64,000 nt of DNA, from assembly GCA_020310875.1 (NCBI GenBank), contig CM035407.1, positions 67,459,158-67,523,157 of the forward strand, given 5' to 3'. The notes under the pieces were generated by a model, which saw only the letters and a list, made by a program, of their open reading frames with translations, did not search any database and was not told where the DNA came from. Origin of the DNA: Ceratopteris richardii (taxonomy: Eukaryota > Streptophyta > Polypodiopsida > Polypodiales > Pteridaceae). Below, one piece after another: positions 12,100 through 22,913 of the stretch (its first letter is position 1; each line of letters starts with the position of its first letter). The position numbers and the translations under genes were made by a program.

Positions 12100-12967
12100 A
12101 GCACCATCATGGGCTCAATAGTTAAGCAGTTGTCCATATGAGGTTAGTTCAGACACGAGCGACTTAGATATATCTTTCAACACAGGAAGACCATGGGTTT
12201 CTTTTAATGTAGCCCATCTAGAGAGGACAAAGGGACCCTACAAGACTTAGTTGGAGTACATCCGCACGAATAGATTGGGTGCCTGGGTATATGAAGATGG
12301 CCTTTGTAGGTCTGTAATTCAATTGCATAACCCTGATCAACCTATGGGATTAGAACATCCAATCGTGAAGTTTGAAAATGAGCCTTACATAGATAAAGAA
12401 GGGACCATGTACATAGTCGCGAGTAAGGCCGACTCAATGAATGAACTAGCTGAGATGGTAGAAACTACATACCTAAGTGTGGAAGGACAAGGGAAACAGA
12501 TCAAAGAACCTAGTACACCTAGAGGAAAATATGTACTAATGAGAGTGCTAATTCCTAAATGGATGCCCCAGGACAATAGGAGCATAGAATTGTTTTGGAA
12601 TAAAGAAACCAATGAAGCTTTTTGGAGATATAGGCCACAACATCCTACTGTTGTAGGAGCAACCATGATTTACAAGTTGAAGGACCCAGAGGTCCCAGGG
12701 AGAATAGTATACTTAGATGAAACTTTAGAACGAGTGTATAAGGTCACAAAGCATGGTTGTCGTTCATACACATGGGGAGGAGAATTAGCTTTTCCATTGA
12801 TGAGATCACAAGTATCTAAGGAGAGTTTGGGTATTTACACATCTCAAGGACATAGAGAGAAGCACAAGGAAGTACTGGAGAGTAGTTTCATTCATCGTGT
12901 AGGAGGGGAAGCCCAGAACCTCAAAACAACATCTTTATTCCTATCCTTATCTTCTCCTAAGAAGTAA
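12100..12967 (+). pseudogene. ORF1-like upstream domain of G1-related gypsy element
   Basis: The 238-codon frame (12251-12967) aligns with the first third of G1 ORF1. Shared blocks include LEYIRTNRLGA, IYEDGL/VYEDGL, NPDQP(H/M)GLEHP, VKFEN, DKEGT(I/M)Y, PRTPRGK/STPRGK and NKETNEAFWRY. Similarity begins upstream near 12190 with GPYKT and then a TAG stop (12248-12250). G1 reads through this place with CAA. At 12569-12571 this copy has CAG (Gln) where G1 has TAG. The domain is not one I recognise. Similarity fades after about 12700 and the integrase is absent, so the copy is truncated. Confidence 0.7.
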
Positions 12968-12980
12968 GGAGGATGGAGAT

Positions 12981-14738
12981 CCTTTCCCAAGGAAAGATCT
13001 ACTAGACAGCTTTGACCTACTACTTGCTCCGAAGTATTAGCAAATAGTGGAGCAGAAGGAGTCATCAAGCTAAGATGACTCAGGCTACCAGTTAGGGGAA
13101 ATAATTCTGCTTGGGAGATGGATGTATCCGGATCCTTCTCTAGCAAAATAGACATCTGTGAAGTTGCAATCGTATCTGTATGGCTACCCAAAGTAACCCT
13201 ACCTACATCCTTAGGCTTCTAGAGTAAGTCCAAAATAGCCTTAAGGTGACTTTGAATTCCATCAAAAGATTGATGAAGTTCCAACTTCTACCGGGACATT
13301 GGACAAATGTCCAAGGCCCCGTTCTACTCTCAATAGCCTACCTTCAAAATCATTCCTCTCGTTTAAGGTGGTGTTGATGTTCCCTCACAACGTGGTTCTC
13401 TCACCGTCTAAATTTATTGCCATCGTAACTATATTCAATGCATCAATCACATGACTAGGATTTTTTTTTTTAATGGAGGTTCGGCCGAAGCCTACTCCCC
13501 TGGACTTTAACTTTGAAATTGTAATTGTACAAGGAAGGGCATAGTACCCATGGGACCCCCCTTATCCCACAAGAACAGGGGTTTACAAGACTGGTTTAAA
13601 TGGCGGTCAACACTACCGCAGGGATAGACAAACGGTGGCACTCAGCCATAATCCAAGATCTTTCCAGATTACATGTCCCTTACATGTTGCTGCCAGGGAT
13701 TGAACCCTCGCTCCCACCTCAAGAGGCGAGAGGCCCAACCACTAGGAATTGAAATCGTTCATGCAGTTGTATTTAATGCACGTGATACTACTGGTGGACT
13801 AGTCATGAATGAATATGCTACTAAAATAGGAAATGAAACATACATCAAAATGCCAGCACTACTCGTCAATGCAGCGTGGCTCGAAGTCCCCTCCATTGCA
13901 CACAATCCATTAACAAACTTACTTAGATTCCCTAACATAAGTGGTGTGTGGGATAAAATCAAAAGTACGATGCAAAAAATTCACAAGAAAACTTCCTTGA
14001 TTGGTTTGTGATTTGAAGTGAACTTGATTATAGTAGAGAGTGCTAGAATAACGACATGGCTTCTCCTTCAGGAATGGATGGACTTCACAGCTTCACTTTG
14101 GCTTGCTTCTTCTTCTCAAGGTTAAATAATGAGGCAAGATCAGGTTCTGATTCAGGTTCAGGTTGAAGATAGCTCACAAGAGAAGAATTCGGGTTTGATA
14201 TGGCTCCAAGGCTCGGATCAAGGAGGGATTATGTGTAGAAACTAAGATCAAATAATAATTCCAGAGAACTCATGCACCGAAATCCTCCTAGCGTAATGCT
14301 TGAATGTTGCGGTACTGGAGTAGAGGATCTAGTTTTGAACCCCGTCAGCTTCGCTTTGGAAAACTCCTTTTTCTCTATTCTTAAAGTTCTACAACATAAA
14401 TTATAATGATTCCGAACAATCGGAGGCGAAGGCACGTAGCACTTGCGTATGGGGGGTTGTCTGCCCTCCTATACGTCACGGGTTTGAATCCCACCTATGA
14501 ACTATTGTAGAAGTTATCTTTCCTTTTTGCTTATGGTTTGAACTTCTGCTGTGCCACAAATCAAGGTAGAAAATAAATTTTGACCAAAATATTGACCGAA
14601 CGGGACTGCTCTCTGGAACAAGACGATGTGCTCCTTTTTACGACGGTACGGGTTCAAGACCGGCATGGATCGATCTGCAGAAACGTTGGCCCTCTTATCT
14701 TTTTTGCTATGATAATAATAGAAGAGCAGAAATCACCG
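12981..14738 (-). pseudogene. Truncated gypsy gag/leader copy (relative of G2)
   Basis: This 1.76-kb segment is repeated in G2 as 40826-40942 plus 49988-51370, the G2 copy being split by the DNA-transposon insertion. On the minus strand it encodes the N-terminal part of a gag-like protein: FEGRLLRVERG(L/R)GHLSN, then FLEKDPDTSISQ, PLFANT(S/A)(E/G)QVVGQS and VDLSLGK. Stops and a SINE (13461-13740) break the frame. The copy ends at 12981, at a near-palindrome CTTTCCCAAGGAAAG that is also the break in G2. Confidence 0.65.
13461..13740 (-). mobile_element. tRNA-derived SINE in gypsy gag copy
   Basis: The insertion is absent from the otherwise matching sequence at about 50350-50370. On the minus strand it begins with an RNA polymerase III promoter-like head: an A-box-like TAGTGGTTGGG, and a B-box GGTTCAATCCC about 40 nt later. 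It ends in a poly(A) tail (plus-strand T run from 13461). Target duplications ACTAGGA flank it at 13454-13460 and 13741-13747. It encodes no protein. Confidence 0.85.
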
Positions 14739-14744
14739 TTACAT

Positions 14745-14981
14745 CACGAATTTCTTAGACGATTTGCATGGGTGTATCCATTGAAAGAAAATTCCAAAGA
14801 GTTTATGTTCTTCAGAACATTCCTAGTTATAGTTGAAAATTTGTTAGCATGTATGGTCACCTTATATTTTGTTTGCGGGGGGGAAGGGGGGGGGGGGGTG
14901 TATATGTCTTTTGAGTTTAATGAGCTTGTGGTCGAGCATGGGGATCATCATTGTATAACGCCATATACACCTAAAAAATAG
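14745..14981 (+). pseudogene. Copia integrase scrap (C3 family)
   Basis: The reading WVYPLKENSKEF...LACM...VYMS(F)EFNEL...PYTPKK follows the C3 integrase core at about residues 590-657 (WVYPLKAKSEVF, YMSSDFNAFL, PYTPQQ) nearly block for block. The RSDRGGEY motif is destroyed by a G-run (about 14876-14898). No LTR accompanies it. Confidence 0.75.
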
Positions 14982-14999
14982 ACTTGACAATTCACTTGG

Positions 15000-16953
15000 C
15001 GGTAAGCATTTAGAAAGTCTAATGGGGCAAAGAATACCAATGCACCTTTGGTAGATTAGAGATTCTTGAGTCCACTCTATTTATTTTGGGAGTCGTCTTG
15101 AAATAGAAATCATTTTATTAGTTTTCTTGGAGGAGGAATTCTAGTAAGGTAAGACATGAAAGGTACTTTTCATGACATAATGATCAAGAACAAAAACTAA
15201 AACAAAAGGATTGGGTTGGTAAATACACCATGTAAGAAAGATTGGGTTGGTAAATACACAATGTCAAGATCTTATTTATGGTTGTAACCATGAAGTAGTC
15301 CCATCTTTGAATGAGAGCAATGTAAAATCCCATAGGCATGCCAAGTAGCCTAAAGGATTTAACTTCCATGATGATTTCACATATAACGTCTTTGATAAAC
15401 TTGGGAACAAGATTGTGAGAAGCATTGAATCAAATTTTAACATGATTTACTTCGGACACATTAGCAAGGAAAAGGGTATCCGACCCATTTAGAAGAGTGT
15501 TGATAGAGTTTCAATCATCATTCCTCAATAGGGTGATGTCATTACCAAACATATGTAAACCAAGAGGGGAGGGAACACCCAAAGGATTCACTTGTGATTG
15601 AGACAAGAATAAGTTCGGGGAGAATCCCTATCTAATGGATCTCTAAGACAATAGGGTTAAAAAGCATATAATTCATGAAACTTTTAGCAAAAGCATTGCT
15701 AAATAGATCATGAAAAGATACAAACAAAATGCCTACCCAATCCAATATCTTACAAAGAATACAAAATAAAATCCTACTCAACACAACGTTAAGCTTTATA
15801 AAAATAAAAATAAGGAAATAGAGATGGTGATAATTATCTTTAGCATGTTCGATAACCTCACAAATACAAATGATGGTACAGAAAATTAGTGTACCTTCTG
15901 TGAAACCTTTTTGCTTCCCAAGCATGTTATAATCTGTGATGCAATTTACTCTTCTAGAAAGAGAGACAACATTATCAAAGATTAAAGCTAGAGATGTGAA
16001 AGTCTTTGATTGCTAAGATCATCCTTGGGCCCTTTCTTGTGAATGAACTTGCTGATTCTAGTATTGATGTGCACTTAATTTGATTTCTTCTCTTCAAACT
16101 AGTAATGCATTAGTTGGCATGGGATGGAAGAGAGGAAGATAGAGCAAGATTATGAGGAGCTTTTGAAGATTACATCACATAGAATATGTACCTTAGACAT
16201 CAAATCCTTCAAAAGAACTAGTAATGCATTAGTTGGCATGGGATGGAAGAGAGGAAGATAGAGCAAGATTGTGAGGAGCTTTTGAAGATTACATCACATA
16301 GAATATGTACCTTAGACATCAACTATCACTCTAGATTAACTTGAGAGATGGAATACACATGCACACCAAATTTATATGGTATCCAAACACAAAGAAAGAA
16401 ATACATACCAAGAATATGAGGAGTATTGGAAGATTATAATGTACAAAGAAACGACTAACATCCTATTTCTTCTTTTTAGAAAGCAATATTGTGTACAATT
16501 ACTTGGGAGTCCTTTGAGGATGTTCTAACCAATTTAGATGTGGTATTTTGGATTTCCAGTTGATGCCTTTATATTGGACTAGCTAGATCTCTATCTTGTT
16601 TCATATAACACATTGAAAATAAAGTTAGAATTGAAAGGATTGTATTCTTTAATATCCATGAGCACTTTTGGAGATGGATTTTGTGTGGGTGCAGTTTTGT
16701 ATGTTGGATAGTCACATGTAATCTCTATATAGTTCTTTCCATTCCTCTTGCATGTGATGTTGTGGACTTTGTATAGCTTTTCCTTCCTTTCCATTGTCAC
16801 TTTGTTTCCAATTCCTTGATTTGTGCAAGCTCCACTCTTAACATTTGAGCATCTTGATCTTCAGATTCACACTTGAACAATTGTGTAATAAATAGGGCAA
16901 GCTCATTTTAGATTGGATTGATTGCACTCTTGCATGTACATGGGAAGAGAGAG
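15000..16953 (-). pseudogene. LINE (non-LTR retrotransposon) remnant with RT
   Basis: On the minus strand, pieces of a plant LINE reverse transcriptase are visible across frames. DFILYSL.DIGLGRHFV (about 15720-15790) is followed by LFSNAFAKSFMNYML (about 15660-15710), then a degraded stretch and a GND/ADD-like ITLLRND block (about 15515-15540). This is the standard order DxxKAYDxVxWxFI, LFSNAxAK, (F/Y)ADD. Stops are frequent. The same repeat recurs at 33000-34233 with an internal deletion. The part right of about 16330 is shared by both copies but I cannot assign a domain to it. Confidence 0.6.
16097..16322. repeat. Local tandem duplication, about 107 bp, period 119 bp
   Basis: AACTAGTAATGCATTAGTTG and the roughly 107 bp that follow recur 119 bp later (16216) with a single obvious difference (ATTATGAGG against ATTGTGAGG). 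The second LINE copy (about 33545-33640) has the segment once, so the duplication is private to this copy. Confidence 0.85.
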
Positions 16954-17549
16954 AAATACCTACCTTCATTGTCCTCATATACCTTGAAAGGATATGTGTC
17001 CTCCCCAAATTAATGTTTGTTGAACAAGTCTTTATTGAAGTGCCAAGCATTCTTCATATATAATTGAGAATGGGTTGCATTTTGTCAAAAGTATCATTGA
17101 ATTATTTCGTCATTTGAGAGAATATGTCATTCGCTTTCTTCCTATCAATGTTGAGGAGATTGCTCAAGTCAATGTTGTAGCCGACGTGTAGCATATGCAA
17201 TGCACATGTGGTGATCTCCCATTTCCTTTCATTTGAGCATGTGTTGTACCATTCACCTTGTCCAAGTCAACTTGAAGCTTCTTCCGCATGCCCCTTTGTA
17301 ATGTAGTCATTAGCTTGATGTTGTTCTCTTGTGCATATTTCATTTCCAGGCTACACTACATCAAGCATATTACACCCTGTTTGATTCAATGACAATTTCC
17401 CCTTCATAATTTAATATATCAATAAACCATGAACTCAAGTTTATATGCAATGTTAGGGCCTCAATTTTTTATTGAGCAGTACCATGATGGAAGGAATTTT
17501 TCTTAAACAATCAGAATCAATCGAGTGATTGCATCATTGGATTAAATTT

Positions 17550-18560
17550 CTTGTTTGTAGAAAAAAAGAGCCAAAAAGTCATAGCTGCTATTCATGTGGC
17601 AAGATGATCCACTATCTAATATCGAAGGTTTACCCACAAGAGTGGGTAGATATATATACCTCCTCTATGGCAATCCATAGTTCCAATTTTGGTTATTTGT
17701 GGATTCCTTGTTCATCCATGTGGATTTGAGAGTGTCATTCTCTTTTTATCTTGCTTCTTTATGCAATCCCTTAATGGTATGCCCTTAGTTTTGGAATAGC
17801 AATAGCTTTCGATGAACTTCTTTTTCTTTGGGTTCTTCTTTGAATTATCAGAAGAGCTTTTGCTCTTTTCATTTACTAAAATGAAGAATCATTTAAATTT
17901 TTCCTACTCTTCAAATGCATTTCTTCTTCTAGAAGCATTACAAAAAAAAATCAAATATAAGAGGACAAGTTCTAACTTGAGTGTTGAGCGAAGTCTATAG
18001 CCCATCATATTTCACAGGAAGAAATCAAACAAGCCTACAAGCCCATTCTTAATTTGTTATTATCACCAAAACAACTAGTTGATCTTGTAAATGCGTTCTC
18101 TCTTGATGAAACCTTTAGCCTTCTTAGAATGATTTTCATTTGCTAACTGACTCTAAAGATTTTGAATCTGAGTGTGATATTTGGTCTCATATTGGCGAGC
18201 TAAAATGCCCAAGCTTCTTTTGCTTTGGTGGTGTGTTGCATTAGTATAAGTGCAAAAACTTGCACTCATGACAATGGCACATAATGTGTTTGCAGTCTAT
18301 CTATTCCACATTTGAAGAAGATCTAGATCAATCTAGATTTTCACTTAAGGATTTATGGATCCTCCATCAGAATCAACACTAGATCAGGTCCTACTATCCA
18401 TGACATTATCTGAAAACTCATGAGTCAAAAATTACAAAACTTTGAACAAAGTGTGTTATTTGTTCCATCAAGCTTTTCTTCAGTGATGGAGTGGACAAAT
18501 GGGAAATAGTGCAACAATAACATTAGTAGATGCACCAAAGCTAGAAGATGAAGCCATCAT
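17550..18560 (-). pseudogene. Degenerate copia gag-protease
   Basis: The gag start lies next to the primer site and matches 55858-56103 (reverse strand), where the frame reads FHSMVEENLDGTNNRLWMFK, a UBN2-type gag N-terminus. A degraded zinc-knuckle stretch (CYSKTKGIPLRDC) lies near 17770-17830. A copia protease core, SILDSGSSCHMNSSYDFLAL, lies at about 17565-17625 with the DSG intact. Downstream integrase is not recognisable, so the element is truncated on the left. Confidence 0.7.
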
Positions 18561-18635
18561 GCACAAGATATGATGATAACAAAATATACTTGCAATCTCA
18601 TAAAGAAATCCTCTATCCTAATGGATACCTAACAA

Positions 18636-18646
18636 CTCTAATACCA
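18636..18646 (-). other. Copia primer binding site (TGGTATTAGAG)
   Basis: On the minus strand TGGTATTAGAG directly follows the LTR end TTACA. This is a one-base variant of the tRNA-Met site TGGTATCAGAG. Confidence 0.7.
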
Positions 18647-19009
18647 TGTAAGAAAGCACTTACACAAGGAAGAGCAGTAGTAGCAGAGAAGAGAACAAAT
18701 TAATAGAATTTCAAAATGTTTGCTACTAATAGCATGTACAAAGATGATGGCATTGTCCACTTGTGCACTCTCAAGGTAGAGTTTAAATGGTGATCTAAAC
18801 AACTCTAAATAGGGGATTACAAGGTAGATGTATGCATGTTCAATTCGATGTCTTGACTAGTTCAGACATCATGTATATATATAGGATGATGGAGAGGTAT
18901 GGCCTTCCATGGATGTTTAGACATGGATGATTGAATGTGAATTGAATGTGGGCTACCATAGCCTGCATAATCCCCATATGCGGCTTAATTTGATTCGAAA
19001 AATATAACA
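18647..19009 (-). repeat. 5' LTR of minus-strand copia remnant (right edge tentative)
   Basis: The left edge is set by the adjacent primer site. A related copy is present from 56210 to 56377. The right edge is placed at ATATAACA because it gives TG...CA ends on the minus strand. No target duplication could be confirmed because the partner LTR is missing. Confidence 0.55.
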
Positions 19010-19568
19010 AATATGAATGATTTTTTATTCAGATAGAGAATACTCCATTGAATATTTCTTTTGCAATTGGGTCAAAGATGGTGACCCTATATCGCCACCA
19101 GAGAAGACACAATGTCAATAACTAAATCTCTTATATGTTTTTTTTTTAATGAGTACAAGGCTGCACACATATCTTCCATTGTACACATATAATTGTGTGC
19201 ATTTTTTTTTCTTTCCATCTCTTTATTTTTGTAAAAACTTTGAGCTCCATCGTTGAAAAGGTTTTGGTTCTGCTTGTTTCTTTCTTAGGTTCGTCAGCTT
19301 CATAGAGCTTCATTTGTCTATTGTTTACACAAGTCAACTCTTCATAGATTATTGTGTAACATGTAAGAACCATCTAACGTGTGCATATCTCGTAGCAGCT
19401 CATAAGTATTCTTTTTTGAAAGGCTCAACGGACTTAATTATTGAGAATAGCACACACATATACACACGTACATAGATACGTAGACACACACACTAGCTGT
19501 GATTTACAGTTTTGAGAAATGCATATATGCAGAAAAAAAGATTGCATTGTGTGCAAACTTGAAGTTGA

Positions 19569-19872
19569 TTTTTTTTAAGAGGAAGTTTGGGAGAAGCGTA
19601 ATCTCCTTGGGTTTTAGGGTTTCAATATATTGAAAGAACAACTCTACAAGTGAAGAGCATAGTACTCATTGAACCCCTTGCATCCCACAAAGCAGGGCTA
19701 AGACTGTCAAAGCATCACAAGGAAAAGGCTGCTCAAAGGCATCTACTTTGAATGATCCAAAAGCATAACAAGGGTAGACTAGCCACAATGGCCCACACAC
19801 GTCCAATAACCAGCAAGGATTGAACACACAACCTCCACCTCAAGAGGTGAGTGCCAAAACAACTCGCCTTTG
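19569..19872 (-). mobile_element. tRNA-derived SINE, second copy
   Basis: On the minus strand CTCACCTCTTGAGGTGGAGG and a B-box TGTTCAATCC match the head of the SINE at 13461-13740. The body keeps shared words such as TGTGGGAT and TACTATGC. It ends in a short poly(A) (plus-strand T8 at 19569). It is more diverged than the first copy. A possible duplication TTGAAGTT(G/A)ATT flanks it at a distance. Confidence 0.65.
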
Positions 19873-20317
19873 GTGCATGAACATATTTGAAGTTAATTGC
19901 TTATTTATTTGAAGTTAATTGCTTATTTATTTATTGAAATAATAAGTTCTTTTTGTTTATTGTTAATGAGAGGTTTTGAAGCTATGTGAGGTATTTTTTG
20001 TTGAAAAGTTTTAATGAGAAACAAAAGTACTTATTATTCTTAATGAATTCCCTAACCTTGAAGTTGCAAATACTCAGGAAAGTCACAGTACTTGCTTTAT
20101 GTGCCTAAACAAATTCATTGTCTCAATACTATGAGTTGTACTCTATTGTAACAATGAGTTGTAATTCTGTTTGAATTATATTTCATATAGTGAAAAATAT
20201 TGATAGAGAATTAACACGCAATACCTTGGTATTTTAGGAGCAATGCACTCAAATTCTCTCTGTGGATGTACACATTGCAAGCATAAGAATAAACCTCTTG
20301 TGTGCATTGTTTCTCAT

Positions 20318-20896
20318 TGTAGCTCAGTGATGAGTAGCACCTCCTTTAATGTCAATCCGGGAAGACATGAGGATGGTATGAAGACCTCGAGCAAGTGAAG
20401 GCACAAATGTGTGAGTGAGAAGCACACTAACATATGCACACATACACACACACGCGCACACACGGCAAGAACAAAGAGAGTAAGACAATGGAATCACTTC
20501 TATTGCAACCAATTTCTCATACAAGCTCAAAACTACAAGAAGCTAGCCCAAAAATGAGCTCTCTAGCTCTATTTATAGTTTTTGACTAGCTTTGGCCCTG
20601 TCCAGACCTAGTGTCCGGCCTAGTTAAAAATTAGGTTCCAGGGTTTATTTGAGGGCTCAAACGAGATCTAAAAAATATGAAAATTGGCAGGCAACTACTT
20701 CTAAGGCTCCCCAAGGTCGAGGACTCCTCGGCTTGTGCAAAATGGAGCTACAAAAAGGTGAAATGTTATTTACAAGGGTTTTTAGTGATAAGAATCACTT
20801 TTAAATGGTGTAGGGGTTTGGAAAAAAATAAAGGGTTGCCTTAGTGCTAGATCTGCATGTATGCCCGTATTTGCTTCTTCCCGTATACTGCCAACA
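20318..20896 (-). repeat. 3' LTR of G1
   Basis: 579 bp. On the minus strand it starts TGTTGGCAG and ends CTACA. It is abutted by the polypurine tract on its right. Confidence 0.93.
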
Positions 20897-20910
20897 CTCT
20901 CCCCCCCCTA
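20897..20910 (-). other. Polypurine tract of G1
   Basis: The minus strand reads TAGGGGGGGGAGAG directly before the 3' LTR. Confidence 0.85.
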
Positions 20911-20934
20911 GCGTTTGTCGCCTCTGACAGACCT

Positions 20935-22125
20935 CTACTCCATTGTTTGATCAATGTACCTCTGCAGGAGGTCGGTTGCCACTTCTTGTTCCTTGATGCA
21001 TAGTCCCCGGACCAAATCTCTCTGAAGGGCATCCCAATTGACTGCTCCTGGCAGATCAGGGTGTGGTGTGGTGTAGAGTTCCGAGTGCATGGTTTGTTCA
21101 CACGCAAATAGTTGTAGCAGGTGGGTTGGGCGTGGTGCGAATACTTCTGAGTGTGACTCCCAAAACCCCGTGGTCAACATATCATCAAAGGTTTGCTTGT
21201 AGCAGGCAGGGAGATATCTTATTCGTGCATGCCATGCGTAAGCTACTCGAATGCTCGGGGTCGTGCTCATGTCATACGGCAAATCATAATTACCATTGAT
21301 GAAGCCCGGAATTGAAGGCTGGATGTTACGTACATTTCGAAAGGTCTTTAGCACCACTTGCATCATGTGCAAAATTTTGAGCATCATTTGAGCGGCGACA
21401 TCCGGCATGGGGTGGAGGCGTGGCATCCAATGTCTGATGGTGGCTATCATGTATGATATTGTAGGTGTGTCGGTTGGGGGTGCGATTGCGGGGTAATTGA
21501 GCCATTCTTTACAATTTGCGTTGTTCTGAACCTTGATGGCAAATGCTTTCCATGATCTTCTTCTTTGTACTGGACCAAAGCAATGGTTATACTTCAAATG
21601 CATGGGAGCGTGATCCCATGTTCGTAACATCTCCGGATAGGTCTCCAGTAACTTTTGCCTCCATATGGGTTGGAATATGGCCCCCTTTCTGGCTGCCTCT
21701 GGAATGTCCTCGGGTTCGAACTGTGTTGCGAACGTAGGGTACTGGTTGGTTATGCGTTTGATCTCAGCATTATAGTCAGCCAGCAGTACAAAATAGGGCT
21801 TATATTGTAACTCTGAATTGGTGATCAACCGCCTAGGAGCCAAGTTCGAGAAATATTTAGACTTGAGTATAGACTCCTCAATGGTTTTCATGGCCAGCAT
21901 CTGAGTTGCTACGCGCTCTTCGTGAGTGTGGCCCATCTCCTCTACCTGCTTCATCCATGCCGATAGGGGCTCCTCATATGTGTGTTGGCCTTCCTCCGTA
22001 ATTCTGCCTCCTGGAAGGGGTTGAGGCTCATAATTTTCTTCAAATGTCTCCTCCACTGGAATGACTACTGTTTCCTCTTCTATGGTTTGATCAGGTGGAG
22101 AGGGAGGTCGTTCATACTGTAACAA
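20935..22125 (-). CDS. G1 ORF2, third segment, unknown protein (396 codons)
   Basis: Unrecognised. The frame is open from about 22235 on the minus strand, and the codon at 22123-22125 is TTG rather than ATG, so this is probably not an independent gene. The first in-frame residues (EVIELRQQVAELKIKLLQ) continue the coiled coil of the previous segment (22164-22913) in another frame, so I infer one ancestral protein split by a frameshift. An acidic linker follows, then a largely alpha-helical-looking region rich in Trp, Met and His (for example IRHWMPRLHPMPDVAAQMML) with no catalytic motif I know. It stops with TAG 38 bp before the 3' LTR. No signal peptide or membrane segment is seen, which speaks against an envelope protein. 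Confidence 0.55.
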   Translation of the reverse strand: MLQYERPPSPPDQTIEEETVVIPVEETFEENYEPQPLPGGRITEEGQHTYEEPLSAWMKQVEEMGHTHEERVATQMLAMKTIEESILKSKYFSNLAPRRLITNSELQYKPYFVLLADYNAEIKRITNQYPTFATQFEPEDIPEAARKGAIFQPIWRQKLLETYPEMLRTWDHAPMHLKYNHCFGPVQRRRSWKAFAIKVQNNANCKEWLNYPAIAPPTDTPTISYMIATIRHWMPRLHPMPDVAAQMMLKILHMMQVVLKTFRNVRNIQPSIPGFINGNYDLPYDMSTTPSIRVAYAWHARIRYLPACYKQTFDDMLTTGFWESHSEVFAPRPTHLLQLFACEQTMHSELYTTPHPDLPGAVNWDALQRDLVRGLCIKEQEVATDLLQRYIDQTME

Positions 22126-22163
22126 CTTGATTTTCAGTTCTGCAACCTGTTGTCGTAGCTCAA

Positions 22164-22913
22164 TTACCTCACTGTTGGTTGAAGGTTCAGATCTGGAGAA
22201 GTAGCGGCATCGACCGTCTCTTTAGGTGTGGGTGGGTGTGTTGTCGGTACTTTGGATCCTTGTAGTTCCTTTATCTGGTCTGCCAACTGATCATGGGCTT
22301 CCAAGAGGGTCGCATAACCTTCTAAAACCTGTTGAATATGCTCTGAGGGGACAGCCTGGAATTTTGCAGGGTCTATAGGTGCTCCCGGGGTGTTTTCCAT
22401 GGCCGCTTCTAGGTTCTCCTGGTTTTGTTGTTGTAGCCTTCGGTTCTCTTCTTGAGCCACTGCTAGATGGCGACGTAGTAGGGCCATGTTGCGTTGAAGT
22501 CTCGCATTGCGGCCCATTTGTTCTCTGAGTTGTTCCTCCATAGCTTCGCCTGTCTCTGCATACTTAGCTTCGAGTTCTGTCTTCGAGTGTTGGAGGGCAG
22601 TCACCTGGTGTTGTAGTGTTGTATTACCTAGTTCCAAGGCATCGACTCGTGCTTGGAGTTGAGCCGAGAGATTGCACAGCTCTGTGTTATTTTCTTCTAA
22701 TAGCTTATACTCTTGCTTAAGCTGAGTGGCCGCTTCAACCATGGTGTCTAGTGCATTACTAAATGATGTGGATGCATGGGTAGAGGTGGAACATGCAAAG
22801 GGTCGGGAGGTGGGAAAGGGAAAAGTGGATGATGTGCCTATGAGTGAAGTGAGATGTGCTGATGGTGGAACAGACGTGGTGGTGGGTGCTCCTGTGGATG
22901 GTGAAATATCCAT
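22164..22913 (-). CDS. G1 ORF2, middle segment, coiled-coil protein (249 codons)
   Basis: The ATG is at 22911-22913. The frame opens a little earlier, after a TAA about 45 nt upstream. Residues 1-55 are Ser/Thr/Pro-rich, like the end of the previous segment. Residues about 58-160 form a strong heptad-type coiled coil rich in Leu, Gln and Glu (for example ELCNLSAQLQARVDALELGN). A short linker follows. It overlaps the 795-codon segment by 155 bp in another frame and runs into the 396-codon segment by a second frame change. I infer a central dimerisation region of one larger protein. No enzyme motif is visible. Confidence 0.55.
   Translation of the reverse strand: MDISPSTGAPTTTSVPPSAHLTSLIGTSSTFPFPTSRPFACSTSTHASTSFSNALDTMVEAATQLKQEYKLLEENNTELCNLSAQLQARVDALELGNTTLQHQVTALQHSKTELEAKYAETGEAMEEQLREQMGRNARLQRNMALLRRHLAVAQEENRRLQQQNQENLEAAMENTPGAPIDPAKFQAVPSEHIQQVLEGYATLLEAHDQLADQIKELQGSKVPTTHPPTPKETVDAATSPDLNLQPTVR

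Noticed and set aside
14432-14500. Functional tRNA gene
   Set aside because: Only A- and B-box-like words are present. No acceptor-stem pairing or cloverleaf can be drawn, and the segment is repeated within a gypsy leader.
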